From Rhabdothermincola sp037478855 (GTDB taxonomy: Bacteria > Actinomycetota > Acidimicrobiia > Acidimicrobiales > Acidimicrobilacustridaceae), in assembly GCA_037478855.1 (NCBI GenBank), contig JBBFLY010000005.1, positions 1 through 64,000 of the forward strand: 64,000 bases of DNA, in the 5' to 3' direction. The notes below the pieces were generated by a model, which was given only the letters and a program-made list of their open reading frames with translations, searched no databases and had not been told where the DNA came from. Positions 42,050-50,630 of the stretch are shown here, in pieces. A program made the translations under genes and the position numbers. Each line of letters starts with the position of its first letter. Within the stretch, counting starts at the first letter, position 1.

Positions 42050-43576
42050 ATGCTCGGACCCGTCGTAGACGAGGCCGCCGAACGGTTCGGCGATCGTACC
42101 GCCTACGTCTCAGCGGGCGGTGAGACCGTCAGCTACGCCGACTTCCGAGATCGCACGCAGCGGGCGGCCCACTGGTTGCACGAGCAGGGTGTGCAGGCCG
42201 GTGATGTCGTCGCCCTCGTGCTGCCCGCGACCGTCGAGTACCTCGCGCTCTACGTGGGTGCGGCCCGCATCGGCGCCGTCACCGCAGGCGTGAACTGGCG
42301 CCTGACCCCGCACGAGCAGCAGGCGCTGATCGAGCTCGTGGATCCCATGCTGACGGTACGGCCGGCCGACGTGCCGGACCTGACCACCGAGCTCCCACCC
42401 ACTCCCCTCCCGCGGTCCGCTGCCGCCGACGCCCCCGGATCGAACACCCCGGTGGCGATCGTGTTCACCTCGGGCACCACCGGGCGGCCGAAGGCCGCGG
42501 TCTTCGGCATCCGGCAGCTCGAGGTCATCACCCGGATCGACACCGGCGGCCGCTGGGGAGGCGGTGGTGGGCAGCTGGCTGGCATGTCCTTCGCGTCGCT
42601 CGGACCGATGACGAAGCTGCCCGGCAACCTCATGCGTGGCGGAACCACCTACCTGGTCGACCGCTGGCACGCCCGCCTCGCGCTCGAGCTGACGGAGCGC
42701 CACCAGCTGACGACCATCGCGGGGATCCCCACCCAGGTCGCCCTCATGCTGGCCGACCCCGAGCTCGGCCGCTTCGACCACTCATCCGTCCGGGCCGTCG
42801 TCATGGGTGGTGGTCCCGCGACGCCGGCGCTGGTGCGCGACGCGCGCACCCGCTTCAACGCCCCGGTAGCCATCCGCTACTCCTGCACCGAGGCCGGCAT
42901 CGGGCTCGGCACCGCCCTCGACGCACCCAACGAGGATGCGGAGATCAGCGTCGGACGGCCGCACCCGGGGCTCGAGCTGGCGATCCGCGACGAGGCTCTC
43001 GAACCGGTTCCATCCGGCGCGGTCGGCGAGGTGTGCCTGCGCTCCGGAGCCACCATGAGCGGCTACTGGAACGACCCGGCCGGAACCGCCCAGGCCTTCA
43101 CCCCGGATGGGTTCGTCCGCACCGGCGACCTGGGCTGGATCGATGACCAGGGTCGGCTGCGCCTCGCCGGCCGCCGCAAGGAGCTCTACGTCCGGGGCGG
43201 CTACAACGTCTACCCGGTCGAGGTGGAGGCGGTGCTGGCGGAGCACCCAGCGGTGGCCGAGGTGGCGGTGGTGCCACGCCCCGACCCCGTCATGGGGGAG
43301 ATCGGGGTGGCGGCGGTAGTGGTCCGCCCCGGATCACCACCTCCCACGCTCGCCGAGCTGCGCAGCTTCGCCGCGGACCGCCTGGCCCACCACAAGCTCC
43401 CCGAGCGGCTGGTGGCGCTCGACGCCCTCCCCCTCACGCCAGCGGAGAAGGTCGACCGTCGGGCGCTCGCCGACCTCGTCGCGGCGCTCGCGGACGACGG
43501 CGACGAAGCCGGCGGGCAGGCCCGCGCTACGCGGCCTTCCAGGCCCAGCCGAGGAACGGGCTCGTCGTCGCCTTGA
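42050..43576 (+). CDS. AMP-binding acyl-CoA synthetase
   Basis: 508 aa. IVFTSGTTGRPKAAVFG (phosphate loop), YSCTEAGIGLG (adenine site), FVRTGDLGWIDDQGRL (hinge) and PLTPAEKVDRRAL (C-terminal lysine) are all normal. ATG 42050 gives a standard N-terminus; the longer frame would enter the divergent TetR gene. The 3' end overlaps the convergent solute-binding-protein gene by 50 bp, and the last ~25 residues (Arg, Ser and Gly rich) are probably a run-on tail. Unlike the other ligases it has no palindromic operator nearby; regulator A is its divergent neighbour. Confidence 0.88.
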   Translation: MLGPVVDEAAERFGDRTAYVSAGGETVSYADFRDRTQRAAHWLHEQGVQAGDVVALVLPATVEYLALYVGAARIGAVTAGVNWRLTPHEQQALIELVDPMLTVRPADVPDLTTELPPTPLPRSAAADAPGSNTPVAIVFTSGTTGRPKAAVFGIRQLEVITRIDTGGRWGGGGGQLAGMSFASLGPMTKLPGNLMRGGTTYLVDRWHARLALELTERHQLTTIAGIPTQVALMLADPELGRFDHSSVRAVVMGGGPATPALVRDARTRFNAPVAIRYSCTEAGIGLGTALDAPNEDAEISVGRPHPGLELAIRDEALEPVPSGAVGEVCLRSGATMSGYWNDPAGTAQAFTPDGFVRTGDLGWIDDQGRLRLAGRRKELYVRGGYNVYPVEVEAVLAEHPAVAEVAVVPRPDPVMGEIGVAAVVVRPGSPPPTLAELRSFAADRLAHHKLPERLVALDALPLTPAEKVDRRALADLVAALADDGDEAGGQARATRPSRPSRGTGSSSP

Positions 43577-45191
43577 CCGGGATGTTGCCGGGGATCTTCG
43601 CCCCGGACATGCCGTACACGTTGTTCGCGAAGATCACGGCGGCGCGGTTGCGGACGACGAACATGAAGTTGAGGTTCTCGGCCATCCGCTGCTGGATGAT
43701 CTTCCACTGCTCGATGCGCTTCTCGGTCGAGCTCGTCTGCTGGATCGCGTCCAGGGCAGCCTGGATCTGCGGGTCGGCGAGCCGGGTGAAGTTCAGCGCG
43801 AGCTGTCCCAGCGGCTTGACGGTCTCGGACGAGATCAGCACCGAGTCGATCGGGGGCTCACCGAAGGTGATGAAGCCGGTGGCTTCGAAGTTCCCGGTGA
43901 GTGCATCCACGATGAGCGTGGCCTGATCGACCAGGTTCAGCTCGATGCTCACGCCCAGGTTCGCGGCCTGTGCCTGTGCTGCCTCACCGATCGTCTTGAA
44001 CTGCGCGGTGCCGGGGAGGGTGAGCTTGAACGACAGCGGCTTGCCGGTCTTCTTCTTGTACTCCTCATGCAGCGCCTGGGCCTTCGCAGGGTCGTAGGTC
44101 GGATACGTCGTCTCCGCGTAGTACGGCGAGCTCGGGCTGAAGAGGCTGTTCGACGGTGGGAACAGGCCGTAGTACTGCACCTGCGAGATGGACTTGGTGT
44201 CGAGACCGGTCACCACGATCTGGCGGGCCAGCGGATCATCGAACGGCGGCTTGGCGGTGTTGAGGCCGACGAACTGGGTCTGATCCTCTGCGTTCGCGTT
44301 CGACAGGAGCTGGACCTGCCCGGCTTGCGCCTTCTCGAGGAACCGCTGGATCGGATCGGGCTCGAACGTGTTGAAGGCGTCGACCGACCCCGACTCGAGC
44401 GCGGCGCCCCGGGCGGTGGGATCGGCGAGCACGGTGAACTCGATGCCGTCGAGATACGGCAGCTGCGTTCCCGACTCGTCCTTCTGCCAGTAGTTGGGGT
44501 TCCGGGTGACGGTGAGCTTGCTGTCCTGCACCCAGTTCTGGAAGACGAACGGACCGGTACCGATCGGCTGCTGCGCCGGCGCCGACGAGGCGATCTGGGC
44601 AGGAGCGGCGACCACACCGGCCTGGGTGGTGAGCGAGTTCGGGAAGGTCGACCACGGCCGCTTCGTCGTCACCCGGACGGTGAGATCATCGACCACCTCG
44701 ACCGAGCCGAGGAACGAGCCAATGGCGGCGCCGAGCAGCACCGAGGTGGCTGCCCGTTCCAGGTTGAGCCGCACCGCGTTGGCGTCGAGCTTCTCGCCGT
44801 TGTGGAACACGATGCCCGGGCGCAGCTTGATGGTCCACGACGTGAAGCTGTCGTTCGACTCGATCGACTCGGCGAGGTTCGGACGGGGGTTCCCGTCGGC
44901 GTCGAGCTCAGCGAGCCGGTCGAAGATCGCCCGGCTGACGATGGTGCCAGCACCAGCCCACTGGCTGTTGGCCGGGTCCCACCCAGTGGCCGTCTCCGCG
45001 TCGAGGCCGAACTTGAGCGTTCCACCCCGCTGCGGCGGCGTCGGAGCGGTCTTCGTCAGCTCCGTCTCCGGGATGGTGCGATCGGACGTGCCCTGCGAAT
45101 CGCCACTGCCACCGCACGCGGCCGCCAGCACGGTGACGGCGAGCAGGGCTGCGATGACGGACAGGCGCGCACGCGTCGTTGTCGACTTCAC
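43527..45191 (-). CDS. ABC transporter substrate-binding lipoprotein, family 5
   Basis: 554 aa. The signal IAALLAVTVLAAACGGSGD has a lipobox with Cys at about residue 26. The domain is SBP family 5 (peptide/nickel/opine type): GGTLKFGLDAETATGWDP, LRPGIVFHNGEKLDANAV and GTGPFVFQNWVQDSKLTVTRNPNYW are typical. No permease or ATPase of this type is in the window, so it is an orphan or uses a distant transporter. A hydrophobic or acid substrate of the catabolic pathway is a reasonable guess. The 3' end overlaps the convergent ligase gene. Confidence 0.88.
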   Translation of the reverse strand: MKSTTTRARLSVIAALLAVTVLAAACGGSGDSQGTSDRTIPETELTKTAPTPPQRGGTLKFGLDAETATGWDPANSQWAGAGTIVSRAIFDRLAELDADGNPRPNLAESIESNDSFTSWTIKLRPGIVFHNGEKLDANAVRLNLERAATSVLLGAAIGSFLGSVEVVDDLTVRVTTKRPWSTFPNSLTTQAGVVAAPAQIASSAPAQQPIGTGPFVFQNWVQDSKLTVTRNPNYWQKDESGTQLPYLDGIEFTVLADPTARGAALESGSVDAFNTFEPDPIQRFLEKAQAGQVQLLSNANAEDQTQFVGLNTAKPPFDDPLARQIVVTGLDTKSISQVQYYGLFPPSNSLFSPSSPYYAETTYPTYDPAKAQALHEEYKKKTGKPLSFKLTLPGTAQFKTIGEAAQAQAANLGVSIELNLVDQATLIVDALTGNFEATGFITFGEPPIDSVLISSETVKPLGQLALNFTRLADPQIQAALDAIQQTSSTEKRIEQWKIIQQRMAENLNFMFVVRNRAAVIFANNVYGMSGAKIPGNIPVKATTSPFLGWAWKAA

Positions 45192-45230
45192 CTGGTCGGT
45201 TCCCCCTCGTCCGGACGTGGATGCCGAAGG

Positions 45231-46445
45231 CTAGGGCGATGGAGGGGACGGGACAAGAGGACGCGGTCGGTCGAGCAGCGCGAGGAAGCGGTCGCAGGAC
45301 ACCAGTGCGACGGCCGCGACGAGCAGGGTCGGGACGATGGCACCAGCGCCGACCCACTCGGCGATCACACCGACCAGCGACGAGACCGCTGCCGCCCCGA
45401 CGACGGCCGAGCCAAACTGCACCCCCATCAGCCGGCGGGCCCGGGCGGAGCCCAGCCGGCCGGGGGTGAGCGCGACCAGCGCGGGGAACACACCCGCCAG
45501 CGCGGTGCCGAGCAGCACGAGGCCCACCACGGCGACCGGTCCCCCGACGAGCACCAATGCGGCCGAGAGCGGGATCCCGGCCATCGAAACGCCGAGCACC
45601 CGCGACGGCGGGGCCCGGTGCCCGGCCAAGCCCAGCCCGAGCCGACCAGCCGTCAACGCCGCCCAGAACGCGGTGACGCTCAGCGCGGCCGGCCCGTCCG
45701 TCATGCCGTCCGCCACGAGCGCGCTGAAGGCCCAGGTCCCTGTGGCGATCTCGAGGCCGTTGTAGAAGAAGAACGCGCCAAGGCCGACGACGACCGCGAG
45801 GCGCATCCGGGGGGTGAGAGGCGGGTCGGGCACGATCGAGCTGACCGCTGCGGCGCTCCGCTCACCACCGGTGAGCGCACGCACCTCGACGGTGGAGCTG
45901 TCCACCCACGACCTGCGGGTGAGCGCGAACGCCACCGCGGCGACCACCCACCAGGATCCCATCAGCACGTAGGCCAGCCGCCACGAGCCACCGAGCTCGA
46001 GCAGGCCCGTGACCAGCACCGGTCCCGCGGTGGCGCCGATGCCGAAGCCCCCGTGCATGAGCTGCAGCACCCTGGGCGGGTGGTGGACCGCGACGTACGC
46101 GTTCAGCTCCGCGTCGACACCGGCGGCGGAGATCCCCTGCAGCGCGCTGGCAACCAGCACGAGCGGCCAGACCGGCACGACGGCCACCAGGAGCAGCGCG
46201 GTCGCGCCGATCGCGGAGGACCCGGTGAGGAAGGTGCCGGTGCTCACCCGCTCGGCGATCCGTCCGTGCGCGATGGCCGCCACCAGGTAGCCGACGGTGA
46301 AGAGCACGAGGATCTGCCCGAGCGCGCCGAGCGGTTGTGAGAACGACTCCCGCATGGACGGCCAGGCCACCCCGAGCGCCCCCGAGGGGAGCCCCAGGCC
46401 CATGTACGCCCCCACGCCGAGCCCAGCAACCAGCCGCGACCTCAC
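45231..46445 (-). CDS. MFS permease
   Basis: 404 aa with about 12 hydrophobic segments. The first reads LVAGLGVGAYMGLGLPSGAL and the middle loop after segment 6 is short and charged (RRSWVDSSTVEVRALTGGE). HGRIAERVSTGTF resembles the A-motif region between segments 2 and 3. GTG 46445 is 11 bp downstream of the ETF gene stop, so the gene is probably in the same transcript. The frame extends further upstream but would lie inside the ETF gene. Likely exports or imports a pathway acid. Confidence 0.82.
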   Translation of the reverse strand: MRSRLVAGLGVGAYMGLGLPSGALGVAWPSMRESFSQPLGALGQILVLFTVGYLVAAIAHGRIAERVSTGTFLTGSSAIGATALLLVAVVPVWPLVLVASALQGISAAGVDAELNAYVAVHHPPRVLQLMHGGFGIGATAGPVLVTGLLELGGSWRLAYVLMGSWWVVAAVAFALTRRSWVDSSTVEVRALTGGERSAAAVSSIVPDPPLTPRMRLAVVVGLGAFFFYNGLEIATGTWAFSALVADGMTDGPAALSVTAFWAALTAGRLGLGLAGHRAPPSRVLGVSMAGIPLSAALVLVGGPVAVVGLVLLGTALAGVFPALVALTPGRLGSARARRLMGVQFGSAVVGAAAVSSLVGVIAEWVGAGAIVPTLLVAAVALVSCDRFLALLDRPRPLVPSPPSP

Positions 46446-46456
46446 CGCGGCACCGC

Positions 46457-48229
46457 TCAGCGCGTCTGGGCCGACAGCTGACGCTCCATCTCGGCCACGA
46501 CGTCGCGCCAGTCGGCCACCAGGCCGATGTCGGCGAAGCTGAAGATCGGCGCTTCGCGATCGGGGTTGACGGCCACGATCGTCCCCGCGTTGCGCACCCC
46601 GACGGTGTGGTTGTACTTCCCGCTGGTGCCGAGCGCGAGGTAGAGCCGGGGCGCGATCGAGTGACCGGTGATCCCGACCTGACGGGCGTGGGGCAGCCAG
46701 CCCTGATCGGTGACCTTGCGGGTCGCTGCCAGCTCGGCGCCGAGCAGGGTCATCAGACCCTCGAGCTTCCCGTACTCCGAGGGGTCGACACCCTGGCCCA
46801 CGCCGATCACCATCTCCGCGACGGCGAGCGCGTCGAGATCGTCCTCCCGCCGTCGGGTTCTCACCGTGATCCGACCCCGAGGCTCGACCTCGATCGTCGA
46901 GGTCCGCACCCTGCCTGCCGGACGGGGCGTCGCCAGACCGAGAACACCCGGCCGAACGGTGGCCATCTGCACCGAGGACGACGCGGTGATCGCGGCGACG
47001 AGGCTGCCACCGAAGGCCGGCTTCCACGCCACCAGCCGCGCCTCCTCGACCGCGAGATCCACTGCGTCACCCGTCAGTCCGGCGCCCAGTCGGGCTGCGA
47101 GGCGCGACGCGACCTCCCGACCCCACGAGGTGGACCCGCTGAGCACGGCCCACGGCCCGACCTCGCTCGCCCAGGCGCCGACAGCCCGGGCCACGTCCTC
47201 TTCGGCCGCCGCCCCTCGGATGGTGACGATCTCGTCCGCGCCCCAACTCGCGAGCGTCGGCGGCTCACCCGGCTCGGGACCCAAGGCGACGACCCGACCG
47301 GCGAGCTGCGCCGCGAGGCGCGCCGCGGCGCCGAGCAGCTCACGGGCCAGTCGCGCCCGGCGGGGTTCGACCAGCACCGCCACCGAGGGGCCGTCGCCAC
47401 CAGTCGCGGGGACGATCCCGCCGCTGCCGGCGGAGAAGGTACCGGGCTCGAGCGCCCCCCGGTCGCGCAGGTACGCGAGAAGCTTCGCGACCTGTTCGCG
47501 GGGGTCGCCCTCCAAGACGATGCCTGCACGCTCGACCTGCACGGTTCGGGTCTCACCAACGCGCGTCGGGCTCCCCTCTTGACCCCAGGGTCCTGCACCG
47601 AGATCGCGGGCGGTGAGACGCCGGATGCGGGCCGGGTCGACACCGGCCCAGACGGCGGGGTCCTTGATCTTGCACGGGTCGATGAGCCGCTCGGCTGCGC
47701 TGAGCACCGCCGGGAGCGTGACGGTGGCCTCGACCCACTCGTCGTCGAGCTCGAGCCCCACGTCGACCGAGCGTCCGTCGGCGGCGAGCGTCAACCGCTT
47801 CACCCCCGTGGCGAAGGGCAGGTCGAGCAGCTCGGCGACCTGCGGACCGACCTGGCCGGTGTCGGCGTCCACCGAGTTGCGTCCCACCAGCACCAGGTCG
47901 TAGGGGCCGGTGCGTTCGAGCGCCGCCGCCAGCGCCCGTGCGGTCGCCAGGGTGTCGGAGCCGGCGAACGCCGGGTCGGAGACCAGGATCCCCTCGTCGG
48001 CGCCGTAGGCGATGGCCTCCCGCAGCACGTCCTCGGCCGACGGTGGCCCGAGGGTGATGACGGTACAGCTGCCCCCGGTCTGACTCGCGAGCAGCACCCC
48101 CTGGGCTACGGCCCTGCGACAGTACGCGCTCATCTCGAGCGGCAGCCCTTCGCGCCGGAGGCGCCCGTCGGGACCGAGCTGCATCGACTCGAACTGGGGA
48201 ACCTGCTTGACGAGCGCCGCAACGCGCAT
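46457..48229 (-). CDS. Fused electron-transfer flavoprotein (EtfB-EtfA)
   Basis: 590 aa. Residues 1-~250 are EtfB (MRVAALVKQVPQF, LVLVGRNSVDADTGQVGPQVAELL, LPAVLSAAERL). Residues ~285-590 are EtfA (SVAVLVEPRRARLARELLG, then the FAD-binding half with ITGHSIAPRLYLALGTSG and NPDREAPIFSFADIG). ETF accepts electrons from acyl-CoA dehydrogenases. Several FAD-site positions differ from standard EtfA: ITGHS for QTGK, TSGKYNH for ISGAIQH. The two subunits are usually separate genes. ATG 48229 has GATACT 6 nt upstream. Regulated by O12. Confidence 0.87.
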   Translation of the reverse strand: MRVAALVKQVPQFESMQLGPDGRLRREGLPLEMSAYCRRAVAQGVLLASQTGGSCTVITLGPPSAEDVLREAIAYGADEGILVSDPAFAGSDTLATARALAAALERTGPYDLVLVGRNSVDADTGQVGPQVAELLDLPFATGVKRLTLAADGRSVDVGLELDDEWVEATVTLPAVLSAAERLIDPCKIKDPAVWAGVDPARIRRLTARDLGAGPWGQEGSPTRVGETRTVQVERAGIVLEGDPREQVAKLLAYLRDRGALEPGTFSAGSGGIVPATGGDGPSVAVLVEPRRARLARELLGAAARLAAQLAGRVVALGPEPGEPPTLASWGADEIVTIRGAAAEEDVARAVGAWASEVGPWAVLSGSTSWGREVASRLAARLGAGLTGDAVDLAVEEARLVAWKPAFGGSLVAAITASSSVQMATVRPGVLGLATPRPAGRVRTSTIEVEPRGRITVRTRRREDDLDALAVAEMVIGVGQGVDPSEYGKLEGLMTLLGAELAATRKVTDQGWLPHARQVGITGHSIAPRLYLALGTSGKYNHTVGVRNAGTIVAVNPDREAPIFSFADIGLVADWRDVVAEMERQLSAQTR

Positions 48230-48256
48230 CGCGGCAGTATCGCAGATCAACCTGAA

Positions 48257-48274
48257 CATGACAGTAGCGTCAGG
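48257..48274. promoter_or_regulatory. Operator O12
   Basis: CATGACAGTAGCGTCAGG between the divergent fused ETF gene (48229) and D-2-hydroxyacid dehydrogenase-like gene (48293). Confidence 0.8.
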
Positions 48275-48292
48275 TTCTGCGAGGCTGTGGGC

Positions 48293-49285
48293 GTGCGCGA
48301 CGCCGAACGCCTCCGCATCTTCGCCACCGCCCCATTGCGCGGCGAGGGCATCGAGACCCTCGAGCGTCTCGGCGAGCTGGTAGCCGAGCCGTGGATCCTC
48401 GGTCCCGACGAGCCGGTGCGGATCTACAACGACGAGCAGCTCGCCGCGAGGCTCGCCGAGATCGACGCCGACGTGGTCATCTGCGAGGCCGACAGCTGCC
48501 GGGGCCCGGTCCTCGACCTGGACCTGCGGGCGGTCTGCTCCACCCGGGGCGACCCGACCAACGTCGACGTCGCCAGAGCCACCGCTCGGGGCATCCCCGT
48601 GCTCCACGCGCCCGGCCGCAACGCGGACGCGGTCGCCGAGCTCACCGTCGCGCTGCTCCTCGCCGTCACCCGGCTGATCATCCCCGCCGACCGCGACGTA
48701 CGCGAGGGCGAGGTCTTCCGTGATGGCACGATCCCCTACCAGCGGTTCCGGGCCTGGCAGCTGGCCGGACGCACCGTCGGCATCGTCGGCCTCGGCGCGG
48801 TGGGGCGAGCGGCGCGTTGGCGGTTCGAGGGTCTCGGCATGCGGGTGATCTCGTTCGATCCCTTCAATGAGGAAGCGACCCACACGTCGCTCGATCAGCT
48901 GCTCGCCGAAGCCGATGTGGTGTCCATGCACGCGGCGCCCACGCCAGAGACGCTCGGGATGATGGGCGCGGCACAGTTCGCCCGCATGAAGAACGGTGCG
49001 GTCTACCTCAACACCGCCCGGGCCGGCCTCCACGACCTCGATGCGCTCAGCGCAGCGCTCGCGAGCGGGCACCTCGCCGGCGCGGGTCTGGACCACTTCG
49101 ACGGGGAGATGCTCCCCCCCGGACACCCCCTCACCGACATGCGCAACGTGGTGCTCACCCCGCACATCGGCGGGGCGACCTACGACACCGAGGTCAACCA
49201 CACCCGGATGATCGCCGACGATCTGTCACGCCTCCTCGCCGGCGAGCGCCCGCTGCACTGCGTCAACCCGGAGGTGCTGACGTGA
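48293..49285 (+). CDS. D-isomer-specific 2-hydroxyacid dehydrogenase family protein
   Basis: 330 aa. The NAD domain has TVGIVGLGAVGRAARWRF, the lid region HAPGRNADAVAELTVALLL, and the active-site end LNTARAGLHDLDALSAAL with LTPHIGGATYDT (His). In this family the usual Arg-Glu-His triad has Glu about 30 residues before His; LDHFDGEMLPPGHPL supplies a candidate. GTG 48293 is chosen; GTG 48287 is equally possible. It is coupled by GTGA overlap to a class II aldolase-fold gene. Likely a sugar-acid or hydroxyacid side step. Confidence 0.85.
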   Translation: MRDAERLRIFATAPLRGEGIETLERLGELVAEPWILGPDEPVRIYNDEQLAARLAEIDADVVICEADSCRGPVLDLDLRAVCSTRGDPTNVDVARATARGIPVLHAPGRNADAVAELTVALLLAVTRLIIPADRDVREGEVFRDGTIPYQRFRAWQLAGRTVGIVGLGAVGRAARWRFEGLGMRVISFDPFNEEATHTSLDQLLAEADVVSMHAAPTPETLGMMGAAQFARMKNGAVYLNTARAGLHDLDALSAALASGHLAGAGLDHFDGEMLPPGHPLTDMRNVVLTPHIGGATYDTEVNHTRMIADDLSRLLAGERPLHCVNPEVLT

Positions 49286-49962
49286 ACCCCGAGCCCGCGA
49301 GCGACAGGACAGCCGACGACGTCCGGGCCGAGGTGCTCGCGGTGGCGAAGGCCTTCCACGAGAAGGGACTCGTCGTGGGGACGGCCGGGAACGTCTCCGG
49401 TCGGATGCCCGGAGGTGACACGATCTGCATGACCCCGTCCTCGACGCCCTACGAGACGATGACGCTCGACGATCTGGTGATCGTCGACCTCGACGGGAAC
49501 AAGCTCGACGGCGCCGGCAGCCCCACCAGCGAGAGGTCGCTCCACCTGGAGTGCTACCGGCGCTACCCGGAGGTTGGTGGGGTCATCCACTCCCACGCGC
49601 CCTACGCCTCGATGTTCGCGCTCGTACACCAGCCCATCCCCGCGCTCATCGAAGAGGTGGTCACCTACATCGGCGGCGACGTCCCCGTCTGCGACTACCG
49701 GATGACCGGCACCGACGAGCTCGGCGTCGAGGTGGCCTCACGTCTGGCCGACCGCTCAGCGGCACTGATGGCGAACCACGGGCTGGTCTGCATCGGGAGG
49801 TCCCCGGACGACGCTCTGCACGCCTCCCTGGTGGTCGAGCGCACCGCACAGATCGTCTGGGGTGCCCGCGCGCTCGGTCAGGTCAGGCCGATCCCCGAGA
49901 GGTCCACCACGGACTTCGCCAACGTCTACCGGTTCGTGCGAAGCAGCCTCTGGCGGTCCTAG
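49282..49962 (+). CDS. Class II aldolase/adducin-fold protein
   Basis: 226 aa. VIHSHAPYASMFA (HxH zinc ligands), LMANHGLVCIG (third His) and GTAGNVSGRM near the N-terminus match fuculose-phosphate-type aldolases. Unlike the protein at 7123, the Ser-Glu pair is kept (SPTSERSLHLECY), so aldolase or epimerase activity is plausible. The start overlaps the stop of the dehydrogenase, and the DUF2007 gene follows after 11 bp. Regulated by O12 through the operon. Confidence 0.87.
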   Translation: MNPEPASDRTADDVRAEVLAVAKAFHEKGLVVGTAGNVSGRMPGGDTICMTPSSTPYETMTLDDLVIVDLDGNKLDGAGSPTSERSLHLECYRRYPEVGGVIHSHAPYASMFALVHQPIPALIEEVVTYIGGDVPVCDYRMTGTDELGVEVASRLADRSAALMANHGLVCIGRSPDDALHASLVVERTAQIVWGARALGQVRPIPERSTTDFANVYRFVRSSLWRS

Positions 49963-49973
49963 CCTCGTCTCTG

Positions 49974-50360
49974 ATGGCCACCTCCCGCGACCGCCTCGTC
50001 GAGGTCGCCGCCTACGACTCGATCGACGAAGCCCAGGCGGCGGTCGCATTCCTGGCCGACGATGCCGTCGACGCCAGGATCGTCGACGACGGCACCTTCG
50101 TGCACCTGGTCGTCGCGTCCGCTGACGCGAACCGTGCCCGGGTCCTGCTCGGCCTGCCGGTCGCGCCGGCTGCGGCGGCGCCGAGCGCGCCCGACGATGG
50201 TGACGTCCGCCCTGGCGGCGAGGACGGAGACTGGGAGGCGCCGCTCAGCCCCTCCTCGATGTGGCGCAAGCCGCCGTGGATGCGAGCCGTGGTGGTGCTG
50301 GTGGTGGCCGGGATGCTGATCCCCGCGGTCCTCAGCCTGGTGAGCGTGCTCACCCGCTGA
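49974..50360 (+). CDS. DUF2007-like membrane-anchored small protein
   Basis: 128 aa. The N-terminal ~60 residues (LVEVAAYDSIDEAQAAVAFL, then HLVVASADANRARVLL) resemble the DUF2007 putative signal-transducing domain, a ferredoxin-like fold. A flexible Ala/Pro/Asp linker follows, and one C-terminal hydrophobic helix (MRAVVVLVVAGMLIPAVLSL) anchors it in the membrane. End of the O12 operon; the function of the domain is not established. Confidence 0.72.
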   Translation: MATSRDRLVEVAAYDSIDEAQAAVAFLADDAVDARIVDDGTFVHLVVASADANRARVLLGLPVAPAAAAPSAPDDGDVRPGGEDGDWEAPLSPSSMWRKPPWMRAVVVLVVAGMLIPAVLSLVSVLTR

Positions 50361-50396
50361 GGGACCCGAACCTGTCGGCTTCACCCACCCCACCCG

Positions 50397-50567
50397 AACC
50401 TGTCAGCCCAACCGGCGCAAAACGACACCCACGCTGACAGGTTCACCCACCCCACCCAAACCTGTCAGCCCAACCGGCGCAAAACGACACCCACGCTGAC
50501 AAGTTCACCCACCCCACCCAAACCTGTCAGCCCAACCGACGCAAAACGACACCCACGCTGACAGGTT
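50397..50567. repeat. 62-bp tandem repeat, 2.75 copies, with internal inverted repeats
   Basis: Copies begin at 50397, 50459 and 50521; the third lacks the last 15 bp. A shorter degenerate start lies at 50369. Each unit opens with AACCTGTCAGC and has GCTGACAGGTT about 25 bp later (copy 2 has one change), so each can form an 11-bp stem. The gaps between units pair the same arms in the other register with a 15-nt C-rich loop. It lies between convergent genes (50360 and 50629), where it may end transcription from both sides. No coding frame. Confidence 0.9.
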
Positions 50568-50630
50568 CGAGGAGACAGGTGCTGACAGGTTCGAGGAGAC
50601 AGGTGCTGACAGCTTCGGGGTGACAGGTTC
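50558..50630. repeat. 24-bp tandem repeat following the 62-bp array
   Basis: Units start at 50558, 50582 and 50606; the first two are identical and share CTGACAGGTTCGAGGAGACA, the third is degenerate. It reuses the CTGACAGGTT arm of the 62-bp repeat, so both arrays probably arose from one element. The last bases overlap the 3' end of the AhpD-like gene at 50629. Confidence 0.85.

Noticed and set aside
46446..47027. N-terminal extension of the MFS permease frame
   Set aside because: It lies inside the ETF gene, is Arg/Gly-rich without membrane segments, and the GTG at 46445 gives a normal first helix.
46337..48292. Upstream extension of the 2-hydroxyacid dehydrogenase frame
   Set aside because: It would cover the whole fused ETF gene on the other strand; the dehydrogenase homology starts only at about 48293.
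50397..50567. 62-bp repeats as a CRISPR array
   Set aside because: Units are contiguous without variable spacers, and no cas genes are nearby.
50397..50628. TGTCAG and CTGACA pairs in the repeats as regulon operators
   Set aside because: The half-sites are everted or spaced 15 or more bp apart, unlike the fixed 4-bp centre of O1-O16, and they lie downstream of genes on both sides.
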